DNA from: Pezicula radicicola
Lineage: Eukaryota; Ascomycota; Leotiomycetes; Helotiales; Dermateaceae
Direction of reading: 5' to 3'
Assembly: GCA_003008705.1 (NCBI GenBank)
Contig: PDUO01000081.1
Span: 63,914 to 127,913 of the forward strand
Length of the DNA: 64,000 nt
Within the stretch, counting starts at the first letter, position 1; every line of letters starts with the position of its first letter. Positions 11,186 through 22,570 of the stretch are shown piece by piece. The translations under genes were made by a program, and so were the position numbers. The notes under the pieces were generated by a model, which saw nothing but the letters and a program-made list of their open reading frames with translations, searched no databases and was not told the origin of the DNA.

Positions 11186-13688
11186 TTAGCAAAATTTCCT
11201 ACAATATGTATATACGGTTGACACCTCTGGTAACTTCAAAATATTGTTCTGTGGCTCAAGCTGACAATTTGCAAGCGTACATACTCTCATCCTCTCTCCA
11301 AGTATATTATCTCGTCCTGCCCTAAACACCTCTCCCTCAATCTCAGTCAATCGCTTAACACCACTTTCAGATACTGGGATAGCAAGTACGGCTCTGGCTG
11401 CGCGCGCCATAAGCGGGTATTGAAACTTGTTTGCCTTCCACCAGTTGAGGACGAAGTCATAGTCTACCTGCCTAGGATCTCGGTTATCAAATGTAACGCG
11501 CGTAGAATTGAAATAGCTGTCTATATCTGAACATTCTGGAGCCACTGTGACAGCATGCACTGGAAGAGATTCAAACTGCTGGTCTGTTAGAGGAGCGCGA
11601 CCCCTCTGTTTGTTCATGGCTGGGAGTATACGTTCGTCCTCTTATGGTAGATAGTTATACTTTAAGTAATCTTAGATATATGCAATCATCTGGCCTGGCT
11701 TGTTATACTGCTGTTCAATCCATGAAGTTTTAACTCGTGGATCAAGGACCTGGGCTACAAGGTATAGGTCATTTAAGGTGGCCTTGTGAACGTATGAATT
11801 AGCCTTCTTAATAGCGTCAACAAAGGCTGGTATTATCCCCGGTGCATCCTCCAAAGCTGTTGAAACTTGATTCTAGATGATAATCAACACTGCGGGAGAT
11901 TGAACACATGGTGGAAGCAACCTCACTCATGTTTGGGACGTGATCTTAACAGGCACCACAAGAGAACCTTTGGTTACACAATCCCTTGAAATGTGATTGC
12001 GTTTGTTTAAACAGCGGCTCAAGACACCTTTGTGCAGACCAATAGTTCCGCCATCCTTGTTCGCTTAGCAAAAGCATCTTTACTTGAGGATACAATTGAA
12101 CATAAGATTCGAGTTGTTTGCGGAGGCGGCAAGCACCCCGGAGCATCAGGTATAGGCCCACCCAGTAGGTATCAACGTCTACAGGAAGTTCATCGTCTGG
12201 CGACAATCTCTTCCAGTCTTTTAACTGTTGCGACCCTGCATTTATCCATACGACTAGTGTCCTAAGTCTTACTATCCAACTTGCGGATTGTATGCCTGGT
12301 GCGAATCGAAGGTTTCGCTGTTCGGCTCGTAGAATATCTTCAAACAGTTCCTGTACTACTGAACGATTGCCAGCTTCGGGATGATCAAAAAAATGGTTAG
12401 CAATTAGGGAGACTCGGTGTACAAGGCTTGGGATCCAGCTCGCATCCCCACGGAACAAGCATGACTCATAGAAGCCTTGAGCAGCTTGCGTAACATCTGG
12501 AGTAAAGCCATCCATCTCCAGTAATTTCAGGAGGCGGCCCCCTGCGGCCTCATTCCCTTCACTGTGATCTCTAGTAATTGAGATGACTTTCGAGAGGCAG
12601 TCAAGCCTAATTTCGTCTTGTAGAGACACAAAAGGATTTGACTCGATGTCTGATCTAACTTCCCTTTTATAGTTAAGCCCGAGTGCCTTGTGTAGTATAG
12701 TGGCTATACTTGGTGGAGTTTCCGAGTTGTGAAGAACTTTAAATTCAACGCAATACGAGTACTTCTTCCAATCATTATCAATCTAATAGCCAATAACTCC
12801 AAGCATTGGTATATTTTCCTTAGTGTATGATTGATCAATCGCAAGAGCAAGTACTATATATGTCTCTTTTATTTCATCCCTTAGAGTAACCCGTTGTCTT
12901 GTATACTCAGCTTGTATTCGAGCTTCCATTGTTTTTGCATTAGTAATCGGGCAAGGGATACCTTGCGAGAGATATATCGCCTGGAAGTCTCTGTTCTGGC
13001 ATAGCCCGAATGGCTATTGGCTTTTGATAACGAAGTAAACTTGGACTTCCTCCGGGGATAGTCGGGAAGGTCCCGGGAAGGGCTGAATAGCTTGTTGGTG
13101 AATAGAATTGGCTCGAGCGGTGTAGTTGGCTGGCGACACCTCTGTTGGGTTGGTGGAAGGTCTTGGCTTGCTTAGCTTACTCTCTTAGTTACCCTTTACT
13201 ATCCTGTGTTCGTTCTTGAGGTGTGTATTTGGCCAAGTCAGACTACCAGACCACCTCGATTCCTACGATCTCTTTTGGCAGAGTATACACTCCTAGACGA
13301 CATTCTTCTTAGTCTTGTTTAATACTGTAACCCACGTTTCTTCGAGCACAGTGATCGGATAGTGTGTACGTATCCAGGAGGTACCTTTCCGAGGAGTTCG
13401 CTCACCTTTCTTAGGTATATCATCTCGTAATTGAAGGGGGCTTTGCCTTTGGCCAACGGGGCTCGGCGTTCTTTCGCTTTCCGCCTCGGCCGAGGAGGGC
13501 GTGTGTCGAATTGGCTTGTTATTGCTACCGTCGTGGGAGAGATGGTGAGAACTCGTAAGGGTTTGATTGACGCGATATACGTTAGTTAGAGTAGAGTAAG
13601 GCGCCCTTAGGCTACGTGGTTTAGGGTCAGTCGTGTAGCCGGCGGCGGCATTGAGATGGTGGGTGATTGTTTTGTCTTGTTGTACCAT
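11186..13688 (-). mobile_element. hAT-superfamily transposase gene, inactivated
   Basis: The reading order on the minus strand is that of a hAT transposase. The likely start is the ATG at 13688 (MVQQDKTITHHL). A BED-type zinc finger follows: THYPITVLEETWVTV, then ECILCQ after a TAG at a Trp site, and HLKNEHRIVK (CxxC...HxxxxH, 13190-13390). At 12650-12850 the catalytic-core region reads NDWKKYSYCVEFKVLHNS. At 11946-12629 is LPVDVDTYWVGLYLMLRGA and YVQLYPQVKMLLLSEQ; then LDPRVKTSWIE (11672-11854). The C-terminal dimerisation domain reads DFVLNWWKANKFQYPLMARA with IPVSESGVKR (11186-11617). Stops and frameshifts break it into at least five pieces, so it cannot be autonomous. Terminal repeats and target duplication were not identified. 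Confidence 0.88.
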
Positions 13689-13699
13689 TTTAGAGTTAG

Positions 13700-14450
13700 A
13701 AATATTAAATATATAAGGTTTATCCTGTAATAAACCTGAGATATATATAATACAACGGGGTTTGTTCAAAAGTAGGCTACTTGGCGTTGCTGTTATTGTA
13801 AATAGTGTTGTTATTATGAAAATAGAAATATTCTACAGATACTATATCAAATGATATTCATTTAGTTCTAGACGCTGGATGTTGTAGTCCTTGGTAGTTC
13901 GATAGCTTGATTTTCTTCTGGTCTATGGTTTCGAAGTAGTGAGCGAAGCTCCTCGATCAACAAATACCCTGTGTAGTGGCCCGTCGGGTTATCCCCTCTT
14001 TTATTGGTTTACCGATGAAAAATAAAAACCAACCTCAGAAAGTAATACATGCCCATTATACTGCAGTTAGTTAACTATCGAAAGTGTTAACTAATAGGAA
14101 AACACCCAGTAGCTATAAACACAATATCACAGAGATCTTTGACGCTAAGTTCACTACAGCCAAGCTAGCATCTACATTTACCAGAAGTAAGTGATCTCAT
14201 ACATCTTCAGGTCAATGATTGCTTGGAGTATTAGGCTAGACCTCGATGTCCATTTACAACCTCACTCGCAGGGCTGGGATTAATATAGCGGCTCTACCTT
14301 CTATGAGTGTTGGTTCCGTGAGTGTAAAGTTTTCTTCTTCTTCTAGCAAGTCAAGTTATCAATTTCAGATTGACGCACTAATCATTCTAAAGTGCTTCAG
14401 ATTATTGCCCTTGTACCGCGATTCTAGATAGCTTGTTGTATACAGCAAGA
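13700..14450. other. Flank of the hAT element, no gene recognised
   Basis: The likely 5-prime flank of the hAT transposase plus unassigned AT-rich DNA. A short plus ORF (14246-14431) is Ser-rich and shows no motif. The right end of the hAT element should lie here, but no sequence matching a left end was found by eye. Confidence 0.35.
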
Positions 14451-14462
14451 AGTCAACTATTC

Positions 14463-14682
14463 TAAAAGTAAAGACAACAGCTCTCATCCTCGTCCTAGCC
14501 GAGAAGCGTAACAAATACCTCTCTAGCTCTAAGAAAGATATTATTCCTATCCTTAATCTTACCTCTTCTTAGTAATCATTTTAAAAGTAAAGACGATAGC
14601 TCTTATCCCTCGTCTTAGCTAAGAAGCGTAACGAATACCTCTGCGGCTTCAAGAAAGACACCATCCCTATCCTCGATCTCAC
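14463..14682. repeat. Diverged tandem duplication, two copies of about 100 bp
   Basis: Copy 1 (14463-14562) and copy 2 (14582-14682) start with TAAAAGTAAAGAC and align over their whole length with a 119-bp period. Most differences between them are C/T or A/G transitions; one is a single-base indel. Copy 1 can be translated as TALILVLAEKRNKYLSSSKK, so the unit may derive from coding DNA. The transition bias fits RIP acting on a repeat. Confidence 0.75.
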
Positions 14683-15011
14683 TCTCCCCGGTTACTCAGA
14701 ATTTCTCGGAAAGGGTAGATTACCAGAGGTTCCTTTGCTCGTGCGCGCTGGATAGTTCAGAAAGAGGCATTTTGAGGGAGCGCCGTGTTAATTCTGAGAC
14801 ATCTATGATTGCTGTATACAACAGAGTCAACCATTTTATATTTAGTGTCCGTCACTAGTACCTTTGTTCTTGAAAGTAAGCCCATTAAAACCAATACCCT
14901 CGTTTCCGAAGGTTAGAATGCTACTAATTCAGCTAGGCGTTTGCAGCGCAACACCCTACATATCTGTCCAGCCATCTTTCAATTCACCGTCGATCTTGCG
15001 GTGTAGCTGAG

Positions 15012-17204
15012 ATGCAACCGTTGTGTAATATGGAGTTCGTTGTAACTCGGGGTGGAGAAGTGGTTTTACGCAGCAATGCAGGCGATCTGCAACGAAATAC
15101 TAGCATCCGACCTCTGGCACACCTTGGCCCTTCTGACCTGGATTATAATCTCTTTATGGATATACTTTCAAATCAAGACCGATGCCCTGCTGCGTTCGAC
15201 TCGTCCCAAGCGCAATTACTGTACACAGATGCACACGGCGCTCACGTACAGAAGTGGCGTTATGCAAATTCAAGGGTGATGGCACTGCAAGGCCATAGGG
15301 CGGACAGGAGGCCGGTAAAGGCTTAACTACTGTGTTAGCTGGCAACCCAATCAATAGGTCTGTATTTTCTTAGTACAACATAGGGGGTTAACTAACAACT
15401 AGTTTACTGCAGTAACCTGGATATCAACTACATTCGAACCTCGCAGAAATTCACTACGCCTCTATGGCCCGAATGCTGCTCGCTTGTGAAACATAACCCG
15501 CAGAAAAGTTGGGCATGGTCAGTACTAGAGCTATCTGGCTTTTGTGCAAGGCAAGGGCGCTATCCGTTCCAGGTCTGCACAGCCTTCTGGATGTTATTGC
15601 AGATTCGTCGGGGCGTTTTGGGGGGGTATACTCGGCGACATGGGTAGCCGGGACATAATGCCAGAATTGACCATCTTTATATGGTTGTTAATACGAATCC
15701 GGGCCGCAGGCAATGACTGGCAGAATTCAATGTCAGCTGATTATTCTATCCGTACCCAAGCGCGCGGTCAGCACTTACCTCCATCGACGGAATACTGGCC
15801 ACAACTGCTTGGTTCCAAATGCCCATCACAACATCTCTGGGATGTCGAGTGCCCTTGTGTTGAGCAATCTATCTCCAGATTAATTTATGGGAGCACTCCA
15901 AATGGACCTGTGTTGATTGCGGCTCCTGAGGATCGTATATGGGGTTGGTATATAGCACTAACCTCCACGCTCACCGCAGATAATATGGATTCACTTTACC
16001 GATCCCAGGTGTTTATTGAGCATAGAGAGTATATCCAATATTCGGTCAAATCACGTACTACTAATAACAGCAACACTCAAGGAGAAGCCTGGTTCGTGGC
16101 AGGGTCGACAAGAGGAACTTTGTATGCAACATGTCCTTACAGCAGCGGACGACTCACTGATAACAATGATCCAACAAGAGCCTACGTTTAACCTCCAAGA
16201 GACATCCATCTGGTCAGTATTGGTCTGGGACCGATTCAACTAATGCTCCGGTGTTTCTGCGACCCCGCGCTAGTTCTTCAATAATGAGATGTCCAAATAC
16301 AATAATGCTCCAGAGAACCAAGCTATAGACAAGTTCCTATATCATTTTGGCATCTCGGACAACCTATGCGGGAATATACCAGAGCTTATCTAGATATCAC
16401 TACCTCACTTGAGGATCAGAGTTGGGAAGAAGGGGGGGATTCCGATCTTACTTGCAGAACTGTACAAGAGATTCCCTCGTTCAGCTGGATGAAAGACACA
16501 AAGATATAGAGAGGAGTTTGTCTAACGGGAGGAATACATCGCTGACAGCTGATCAACAACAGCGTGAGAGGTGTTAATACAACCGTGATATGTATCTAGC
16601 TGTTGGCCAATTAGTGGTATGCCAGCTACTAAATGACATATAGTTTAGGACAATTATTTACTGTTGAATCTCTGTATTTCAAGAGATAATCATGTATATA
16701 AACATTGAAATGCACCATTGGTTGTGGAACTTAGTACGCGACCAATTACCTACCAACATATACCTATCGCAATAAATCCTACAAGAATAGACCTAGGACT
16801 GTATTCGAAGATGAAGTGAGTGTCTTTACATATATCAGTGCTATCACTAACAGCTTAGTAGTACTAGTTCTATACCGAGTTCAACTTCACCGTCGCAGGA
16901 CGCGTTCAACTACAACATTACCCACAAGACGAAATGGTCGGCCATATACATAACAGCTAGATTACGTATAAATAGGAAGGCATACAAGGACATAAGCAGC
17001 AAGGTTCTTCCGCTGTTGAAGCAGTTAGGCGGGGGGTACCTACTACGAAGGAAATTTAACACGTCTAAGAACAAGGAGGATTTTAAGGAAAGGTGGCTAC
17101 TAATTCTTCGAACGTCCCTTACTGACGACTTTAGAAGGATACCAACCCCCTGGGCAGGGAAGTGTATATTCGTGATAGTACAAAAGTATTGTTACAACTA
17201 CTAA
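15012..17204 (+). pseudogene. Long unidentified reading frame with many stops
   Basis: One plus frame (codon starts divisible by 3) gives protein-like sequence over about 2.2 kb, interrupted only by stops. It starts at 15012 with MQPLCNMEFVVTRGGEVV. Around 16520-16740 it reads SLSNGRNTSLTADQQQRERC, YNRDMYLAVGQLVVCQLLND and MYINIEMHHWLWNLVRDQLP, with TAG where Trp would fit. It ends at 17204 with SKVLPLLKQLGGGYLLRRKF and a further 36 codons. A separate plus ORF in another frame (15544-16191, 215 codons) overlaps; it is longer than any single open piece of the first frame, so which frame was real is uncertain. No catalytic motif or known domain is recognised. A transposon-borne or subtelomeric multigene-family origin is possible. 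Confidence 0.35.
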
Positions 17205-17248
17205 CGTTAAAAGATTGAGAAGGGACTAGGGCACGAGAAGACACTAAG

Positions 17249-19135
17249 GTGTCTAGAAGGGGAGTGGGGGTATTAGCCTCGGCGGCTCAACGTTGCACAT
17301 ATAGGGACTTGTCATCAAAACCGGGTATTGGTAATGCGATCGATATACCAGACCTGGAGTTTAGCAAGTTCATAGAGTTCCTGCACGAGGACTTCGGATA
17401 CCAAAGCCTGCCAGAGAGAATTTTCTACCACTACGATAGAGAGAGGAGCGTAGAGATTTCGAGCTAGCGAGCATAGACAGCAGCGTTGATGGAGACATTC
17501 GAAGGGCAAAACTCGATTTATGTTTAGTATATCTCGGTCTACGGTAGGGACTAATGTACACGTAGGAACTCTATCAAATTCTACTACAATTAATAATGTA
17601 CTCCCGTTAGAGGGTATAAGCCCGAATAAAAAAAGACCCTGGCGGTCCAGGACGCAGCTTGGCTAGATCTAATGCTCTAAATGTATAGTGCATTGAGTCT
17701 TTTTAAGTAGGCAGTAAGGAGTGACTGTGATATAATACATCGCAACTAATAAGTTCATTTTCTTTTGTTAACCTACCGTTTACGGCCAACTAACAGCAAT
17801 TTCGCTTATATCGTAGATTTGCGTGGGTATTGCTTTTCCCATTTCGTGGTCATCTTACTGTTTTCTTCTAGTTAACCTAATATACAATGGCACGTTTATA
17901 TTCCGAAATAAAGAAATCTAGGAAGAATAATGGTGTAAATGTAAGTACCTACCGTAAGTTAGTAGTGTCCTTTGCTAATACTAGGACCAAGGGCCCCGAC
18001 GAAAGTGGTACAATGCGCCACTTGTCGATTAACACGAAGCAGCGACACACTGATCGTTCGGCCTTGTCAAGCGACGAGGATGGACATGGAGAATCTACAT
18101 TTGGAGGGAGTGCGAGTGAGGAGGAGAGCAATAACGACGAAGAGGATGAACTGCTAGTGCATAGGAAGGCGAGCTCTTATGTATCTATTAGGGTACGTTA
18201 AACATCTTACAGGCGACTATGGGCTAGCTTTATGCGATATGTTATGGTACCAGGAGATAGGTTATCAAAGAAACGCAGAGCTGGAGGAGGATCATTATTA
18301 CCGTTAAGCAAGAAAGGTCGTACAGGGCTGGGCTCACGTGTGCTCCAGAGCGACAGGATGTTGTATACCGGGAGCACCCCCCCCCGTGTCGCATTCAGAC
18401 CAGTTAACTCCTATACAGGAAGACAGTCTCATTGGCGAGAGTGAGTATACCAGGTATGCTTGGGGACACCTAGGTAGCCGGGTTGCTCGCGGGGACATTA
18501 GAAAGAAATTAAGTGAATCTACCACTCTTACAGCTTCTGAGATCAAAGCTGCGATCGCATACACTAATGCATGCTGGGCAGCCGGGATGAAGGGCGCCGA
18601 TAACCCTTGGCTAGACGAGAGACACGAGGTTATATCCGATATAATCAAGTACTACTAGTAGGCCTTACAGCAAAGTCAATACATCAACGAGCGCGATATC
18701 CCGCCTGTTAATATATGGCTGGCTAGAAAGGTATAACCTACCATCCTATATAACAACTAACAAAGATAGATACGAGACGAGATTTCGACTAAAAGAGCCA
18801 AGCTGTTGAGTATATGCCGAGATGTTGTTGCCGCTAAGTGGAATAGTACACCCAGCTACAAAGAAGACCAGAGACCTCTGTACAAGAAACTTAAGACAGA
18901 TATTATATACTTGTGCGTAGATTGGAAGAAAGTAAGTAGAGATGTATCAGCCGAGCGTAGCTAGCTAACTATACCTATAGCCTGGCGCAAAGGAGTTTTT
19001 GGCTCAAGTTCTGGTGAAATGTATCGGATAGTTCTTGATCAAAAGCAAGACCTCATTGGATTGGATGGCACTAACCTGAAAGATATTCAATCTATTGCAT
19101 GGTGCAACAATTGTCCTAGTAGGGGCGGGCATTCT
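17249..19135 (+). pseudogene. Unrecognised coding remnants in plus strand
   Basis: Several plus-strand open pieces follow the previous frame and may belong to the same decayed unit. 17249-17467 contains AIDIPDLEFSKFIEFLHEDF. 17887-18201 has a Ser/Glu/Asp-rich acidic stretch. 18338-18658 contains TASEIKAAIAYTNACWAAGM. About 18780-19135 contains ISTKRAKLLSICRDVVAAKW and CVDWKKVSRDVSAERS. Frames differ, so introns, indels or more than one gene are possible. No family is recognised. The acidic low-complexity section and the Lys/Arg-rich pieces would suit a nuclear protein, but that is a guess. Confidence 0.3.
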
Positions 19136-19136
19136 C

Positions 19137-19228
19137 TATATTAGTTCGAACTGCTATGCCCATATAATTCGATTTCGGAACCTATATTAGTTCGAACTAC
19201 TGTGCCCATGTAATTCGATTTCAGAGCC
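19137..19228 (-). repeat. Two tandem 46-bp units of a dispersed repeat
   Basis: Unit 1 (19137-19182) and unit 2 (19183-19228) differ at five positions, all transitions. Each contains the 10-bp palindrome AGTTCGAACT. On the minus strand each contains a core like GGCTCTGAAATCGAATTAC and ATGGGCA, which recurs on the plus strand at 44906-44958 and 54795-54847. Translated on that strand the core reads GSEIELHGH here and GSKIELYGH in the other two copies. The unit sits at the 3-prime edge of the DUF7708-type remnant. Confidence 0.85.
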
Positions 19229-19229
19229 T

Positions 19230-21112
19230 AAAGGCAGTATTGCCTGAGGCAAAATTGCCTCGGGGGCATTTCTGTATGAAATGGCCTTGTAGCCTTTGCC
19301 CAAGGCACGTATCCACTGTCCCATCAAGCCGCTGGAACCGACTCTCCGACAGATCCAGTACATTGGTTTCAAGTCGCGGCAGTAGTAGTTCAACCATCTG
19401 CCTTAGCAGCGCATACTCCGTAAAGCAGAGTGGTCATGGCCTGCGCCTCCTTTGTGTTGCCCGGCCGTAGCCGCTCGTGCCGACTCAACTAGCAGAAATA
19501 CAACATCATGGGGAGACCGGACCGATCTACTAGATCGATAAACTTCGCCGCCATCATTGTCACTGGGTTTTCGAAGTCGTCGGCCTCAATGTGCGGGCCC
19601 TCGAGCTACAACACTTGAGATGAAATGCTTGCTTCGCTCCATTCGCTGAGCCGGGCTAGTGTCTCTGGGTTTATTAGGACGGGGCTGAAGGGGTCGCCTA
19701 CTAAGCGGACGCAGCACGGGAGAAGAACTCTTCGAGGCCGCGAGAGTTGACAGAGATGTCTTTGGTGGTACACTGACTTATGACTGGAGAGATGTTAGTA
19801 TATCTTTAGGATAGGTTTTGGTGGTGGACAAATCGCAAAATCCTGAGAGCGTACCTCGAGGACTTTGAGTGCCGTAGAACGGAGTCTCTGCACTATCAAG
19901 TAGCTGGAGAGGAATACTAGGCGACACCGCTCGGTTGGCGCTAAGCCATCCCATCCCACCCTCCTGTAGCATCTGCTTAACTACACTAGCCAGCTGTTGC
20001 GATCTCTCCGGAATCTACTCCCTCTGCTTCTTCGCCTCCGCATCCTCCTCTCATATCTCTGCATAATATACTGTATCTCCGCCTGATACCGCGTATTCTC
20101 CTCCAGCCCAATCCTCACATCCCGCTGTATACTCTCCACGGCCAACCTCGTCACTTTCTGCTCCGCGCACGAGCTCTGCGCCCCCAGATTTCTGATCTAA
20201 TCCGCTTTATGCTTGATGACGTTGACATTGTCATCGAAGCGCGTGCTAAAGTCCTCGTTGAACGAGTCCAGCATGCGCTTGTACCGCCTCTCCATCAGCT
20301 AGTCCATGGTGCTGGTCAGGAAGAGAAAGATGTACGCGTAAAGGTCCGCTATAAGCTCCAACATGGGTGGGGTTTAGAAGAGGGACTGTTCGGCCTTGCA
20401 CTCAATGACGTACTCGCTGATTACGTAGAGCGCTTTGGACAGGCCCTCGGCGATTTTTTCATGGTTCACGCAGGCCTGGGAACGGTCAATTTGGAGAGGC
20501 ACTTAACGTCCTGTCGTGCCGATGATGATAACATACCTTGATAACAGTATTTAATGTGCCCATGAATATCGAGACATACTCGCTCCCCTGGGGGAGAACC
20601 TCCAGAAGCGTTTTATAAGAATTTAGCGTGCGGCCAAACTTGACGAACAGGCTTGCGACTCTCCTTCGCCACCCCTTTTCCCGCTTTGCGTGCCAGGCGT
20701 TGTCTATGTCCGTGACTATATCGACGACGCTTTCGATGGTCGGCTTGAACTTCTACAAGTCAAGGCACTCCTCCTTGGGGTTGTTCTTCTGGAAGATGAC
20801 CCATTTCTCCGGAGCCTGGCGGATTCGACAGCTATGATTTGGTAATTAGATTCCTGTTCGAAGGACCACCCGGTTGGTATAACCAAGCCCAAAGACAAAT
20901 TTCAATACTCAATTCTCTTTGTCTGTCGGCTCATCCGGCGCAAAGAATCTGCGCCACGGTGCTGTAAGGTTCTAGAGATCGTCTCTACTCGCCTCCTCAC
21001 CGAGAGCCTGGCATAGGACGTATGCCTCACTTCCGGGAGGAAGCCTTTCTTCCATATCCCAGCTATACATATGTACAAGCTTTCGGGGCTCTCGGACATC
21101 ATTCGATGCCAT
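19230..21112 (-). pseudogene. DUF7708-type fungal STAND protein N-terminal part, broken
   Basis: On the minus strand the likely start is the ATG at 21112 (MASNDVREPRKLVHMYSWDM). Reading on with stops and shifts: EKWVIFQKNNPKEECLDL, IESVVDIVTDIDNAWHAKRE, then GRTLNSYKTLLEVLPQGSEY. A candidate intron (GTATGT...CCCAG, about 20459-20540) is followed by NHEKIAEGLSKALYVISEYV, DLYAYIFLFLTSTMD and RYKRMLDSFNEDF. These blocks match the helical N-terminal region (DUF7708-like) of fungal NACHT/STAND proteins. Further on, DDFENPVTMMAAKFIDLVD and LSRHERLRPGNTKEAQAM (19400-19600) are also typical of the family. No P-loop remains readable. It ends at the 46-bp repeats. Relatives act as signalling NTPases in non-self recognition. 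Confidence 0.65.
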
Positions 21113-21244
21113 CTTTGCTCGTATTATTGTTGAAAACTCCTGACTTATCAAGGGTAAGCGACCAGTGTTTGGATTACATGTACACAGGAGGAAGTAGACA
21201 ATATTGTTCAAGCCTCGTTCTAGTAAGTCATCCCCATACAAGTG

Positions 21245-22100
21245 AAATATTTGTCGATATTGACTCCAGTCCGATCAGGCTGCGTCTCGCGGGATATTTC
21301 ATTCACCAAACGTGTACTTTTGTAAGCTTATCAACACATTATGCGAAGTGTCGAGCCACGTGGTTAATCAAAGAATAGTGGAGGGTCTACGATACACTTG
21401 GACATTGAGCGTCAAGCTCAAACATGGTTGTAGCTGAATGCAACAGAGTGATAGGGAAGCAAGCTCATTGGATAAGGACGCCCGGTGATGCTCTGATTAA
21501 CCTCGATATAAACCCTATTATATCTTTACCCTAGAGGGATGGATGCTTGGTAAAGAACGCACTATGAGATCTTGCCATTGGGACACTAGTATAGCAAGGG
21601 ATTGAATTTAAGTTATATTACCGGCAGAGATAGTGGATATAAGTATAACGATTTAGAATCGTTGTCTACCGGCTCTATAACGGTCGAACTCGTACGGCAC
21701 CCTGGGGACCCTAAACCTAAAGGTGAGTCCACGCCCAGGACGTTGGCTGTAATGCCGGGCTGAGGATCTAGCTCCTATGGACTAACCAAATACAAAGACC
21801 ACCAGTGGGGGCTTAAGCGGTACAACGCATCCGCCTTATACTATTACTTTTGGAGGTTGTATCAAATAATCGTTTGTGCTAAGCGTAATGTAGCTTAGGA
21901 AAGATGGATTGTCAGCAGCTACACGAGCCTAGTTTAGGACACATGCGTATCAACAAAAAAAAAAAGGGAGTTTCCTCCTATTTATGGTTTCACTGTCACA
22001 AAAAGAAAAATGTATAAGCGGTTGGTTGGTTGAGCTCAAAGAGGCTGAAGCAATGGCCAGATTGTTCCGTTTCGTTTGTTAAATTGTACATTTTAACGGC
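21245..22100. other. No assigned gene; weak plus-strand coding-like piece
   Basis: Around 21610-21880 a plus frame reads LSYITGRDSGYKYNDLESLS and RHPGDPKPKGESTP, with one stop, but no family is recognised. A run of about twelve A lies near 21955-21966. The rest is AT-rich without structure I can see. The missing 3-prime part of the MFS fragment should lie in this interval but was not found. Confidence 0.3.
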
Positions 22101-22135
22101 ATCCCACACATGCAGTCGATTTGCAGAAATGCACA

Positions 22136-22480
22136 ATATACCAATTTCCAAGCAAAGTCATAGCACTAACATAGAATGGTGATTCACATAAGCCAATAAT
22201 GAAGCGCATCCCGTAGACTTGCTTAGCTTTTGTTACTGCTGCGAATAAGAAGGTGATAATAGCCTATATAACTTCTATTGCTGGGATCCAAACTAATAGT
22301 CGAAGACGGGTAATGATGATTTGAGATGGGATCATTCCGATAGTTTAGCCTATAGTCCAGAAAGTTGAGAACCAATTGAATTGATCGCCGTATAGGCCAA
22401 GATCCTGTGATGAAAGTTTAGTGACTTGAATTATCGCTTCTTAAAATTGGTTATTACCTCTTCCATTCCGGAGACATACA
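22136..22480 (-). pseudogene. MFS anion:cation symporter (allantoate/pantothenate permease-like), fragment
   Basis: Minus strand. A short exon ending YVSGMEE joins, across a clean 53-nt GT-AG intron at 22405-22457, to DLGLYGDQFNWFSTFW. It continues TIGMIPSQIIITRLRLLVWI, PAIEVI-stop-AIITFLFAAV, and KAKQVYGMRFIIGLCESP ending TLLGNWY. The stops are TAG where Trp is usual. These blocks are the first transmembrane helices of the fungal Dal5/Fen2-like family, plasma-membrane uptake of small organic anions such as allantoate or pantothenate. Homology stops after GNWY near 22138; all later helices are missing. The exact substrate cannot be told. It lies head to head with the AAA ATPase at 22571. Confidence 0.75.
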
Positions 22481-22570
22481 ATAGCCGCGTCGACAATACA
22501 AGACAATGGGTCGCCAGCGGCAGCGCCACAGCGCTTACAACGGTGGGTCGCACGAAATGGTGATCATTTT

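Noticed and set aside
15544..16191. 215-codon plus ORF as a real gene
   Set aside because: It is open but has odd composition, and a different frame gives family-like continuity over 2.2 kb; kept only as an alternative within the unidentified frame.
16500..17600. Integrated virus or polymerase-like sequence
   Set aside because: No polymerase or capsid motif could be found; continuity alone is not evidence.
20209..20541. 110-codon plus ORF
   Set aside because: It is the mirror of the DUF7708-type coding sequence on the minus strand, which reads far better.
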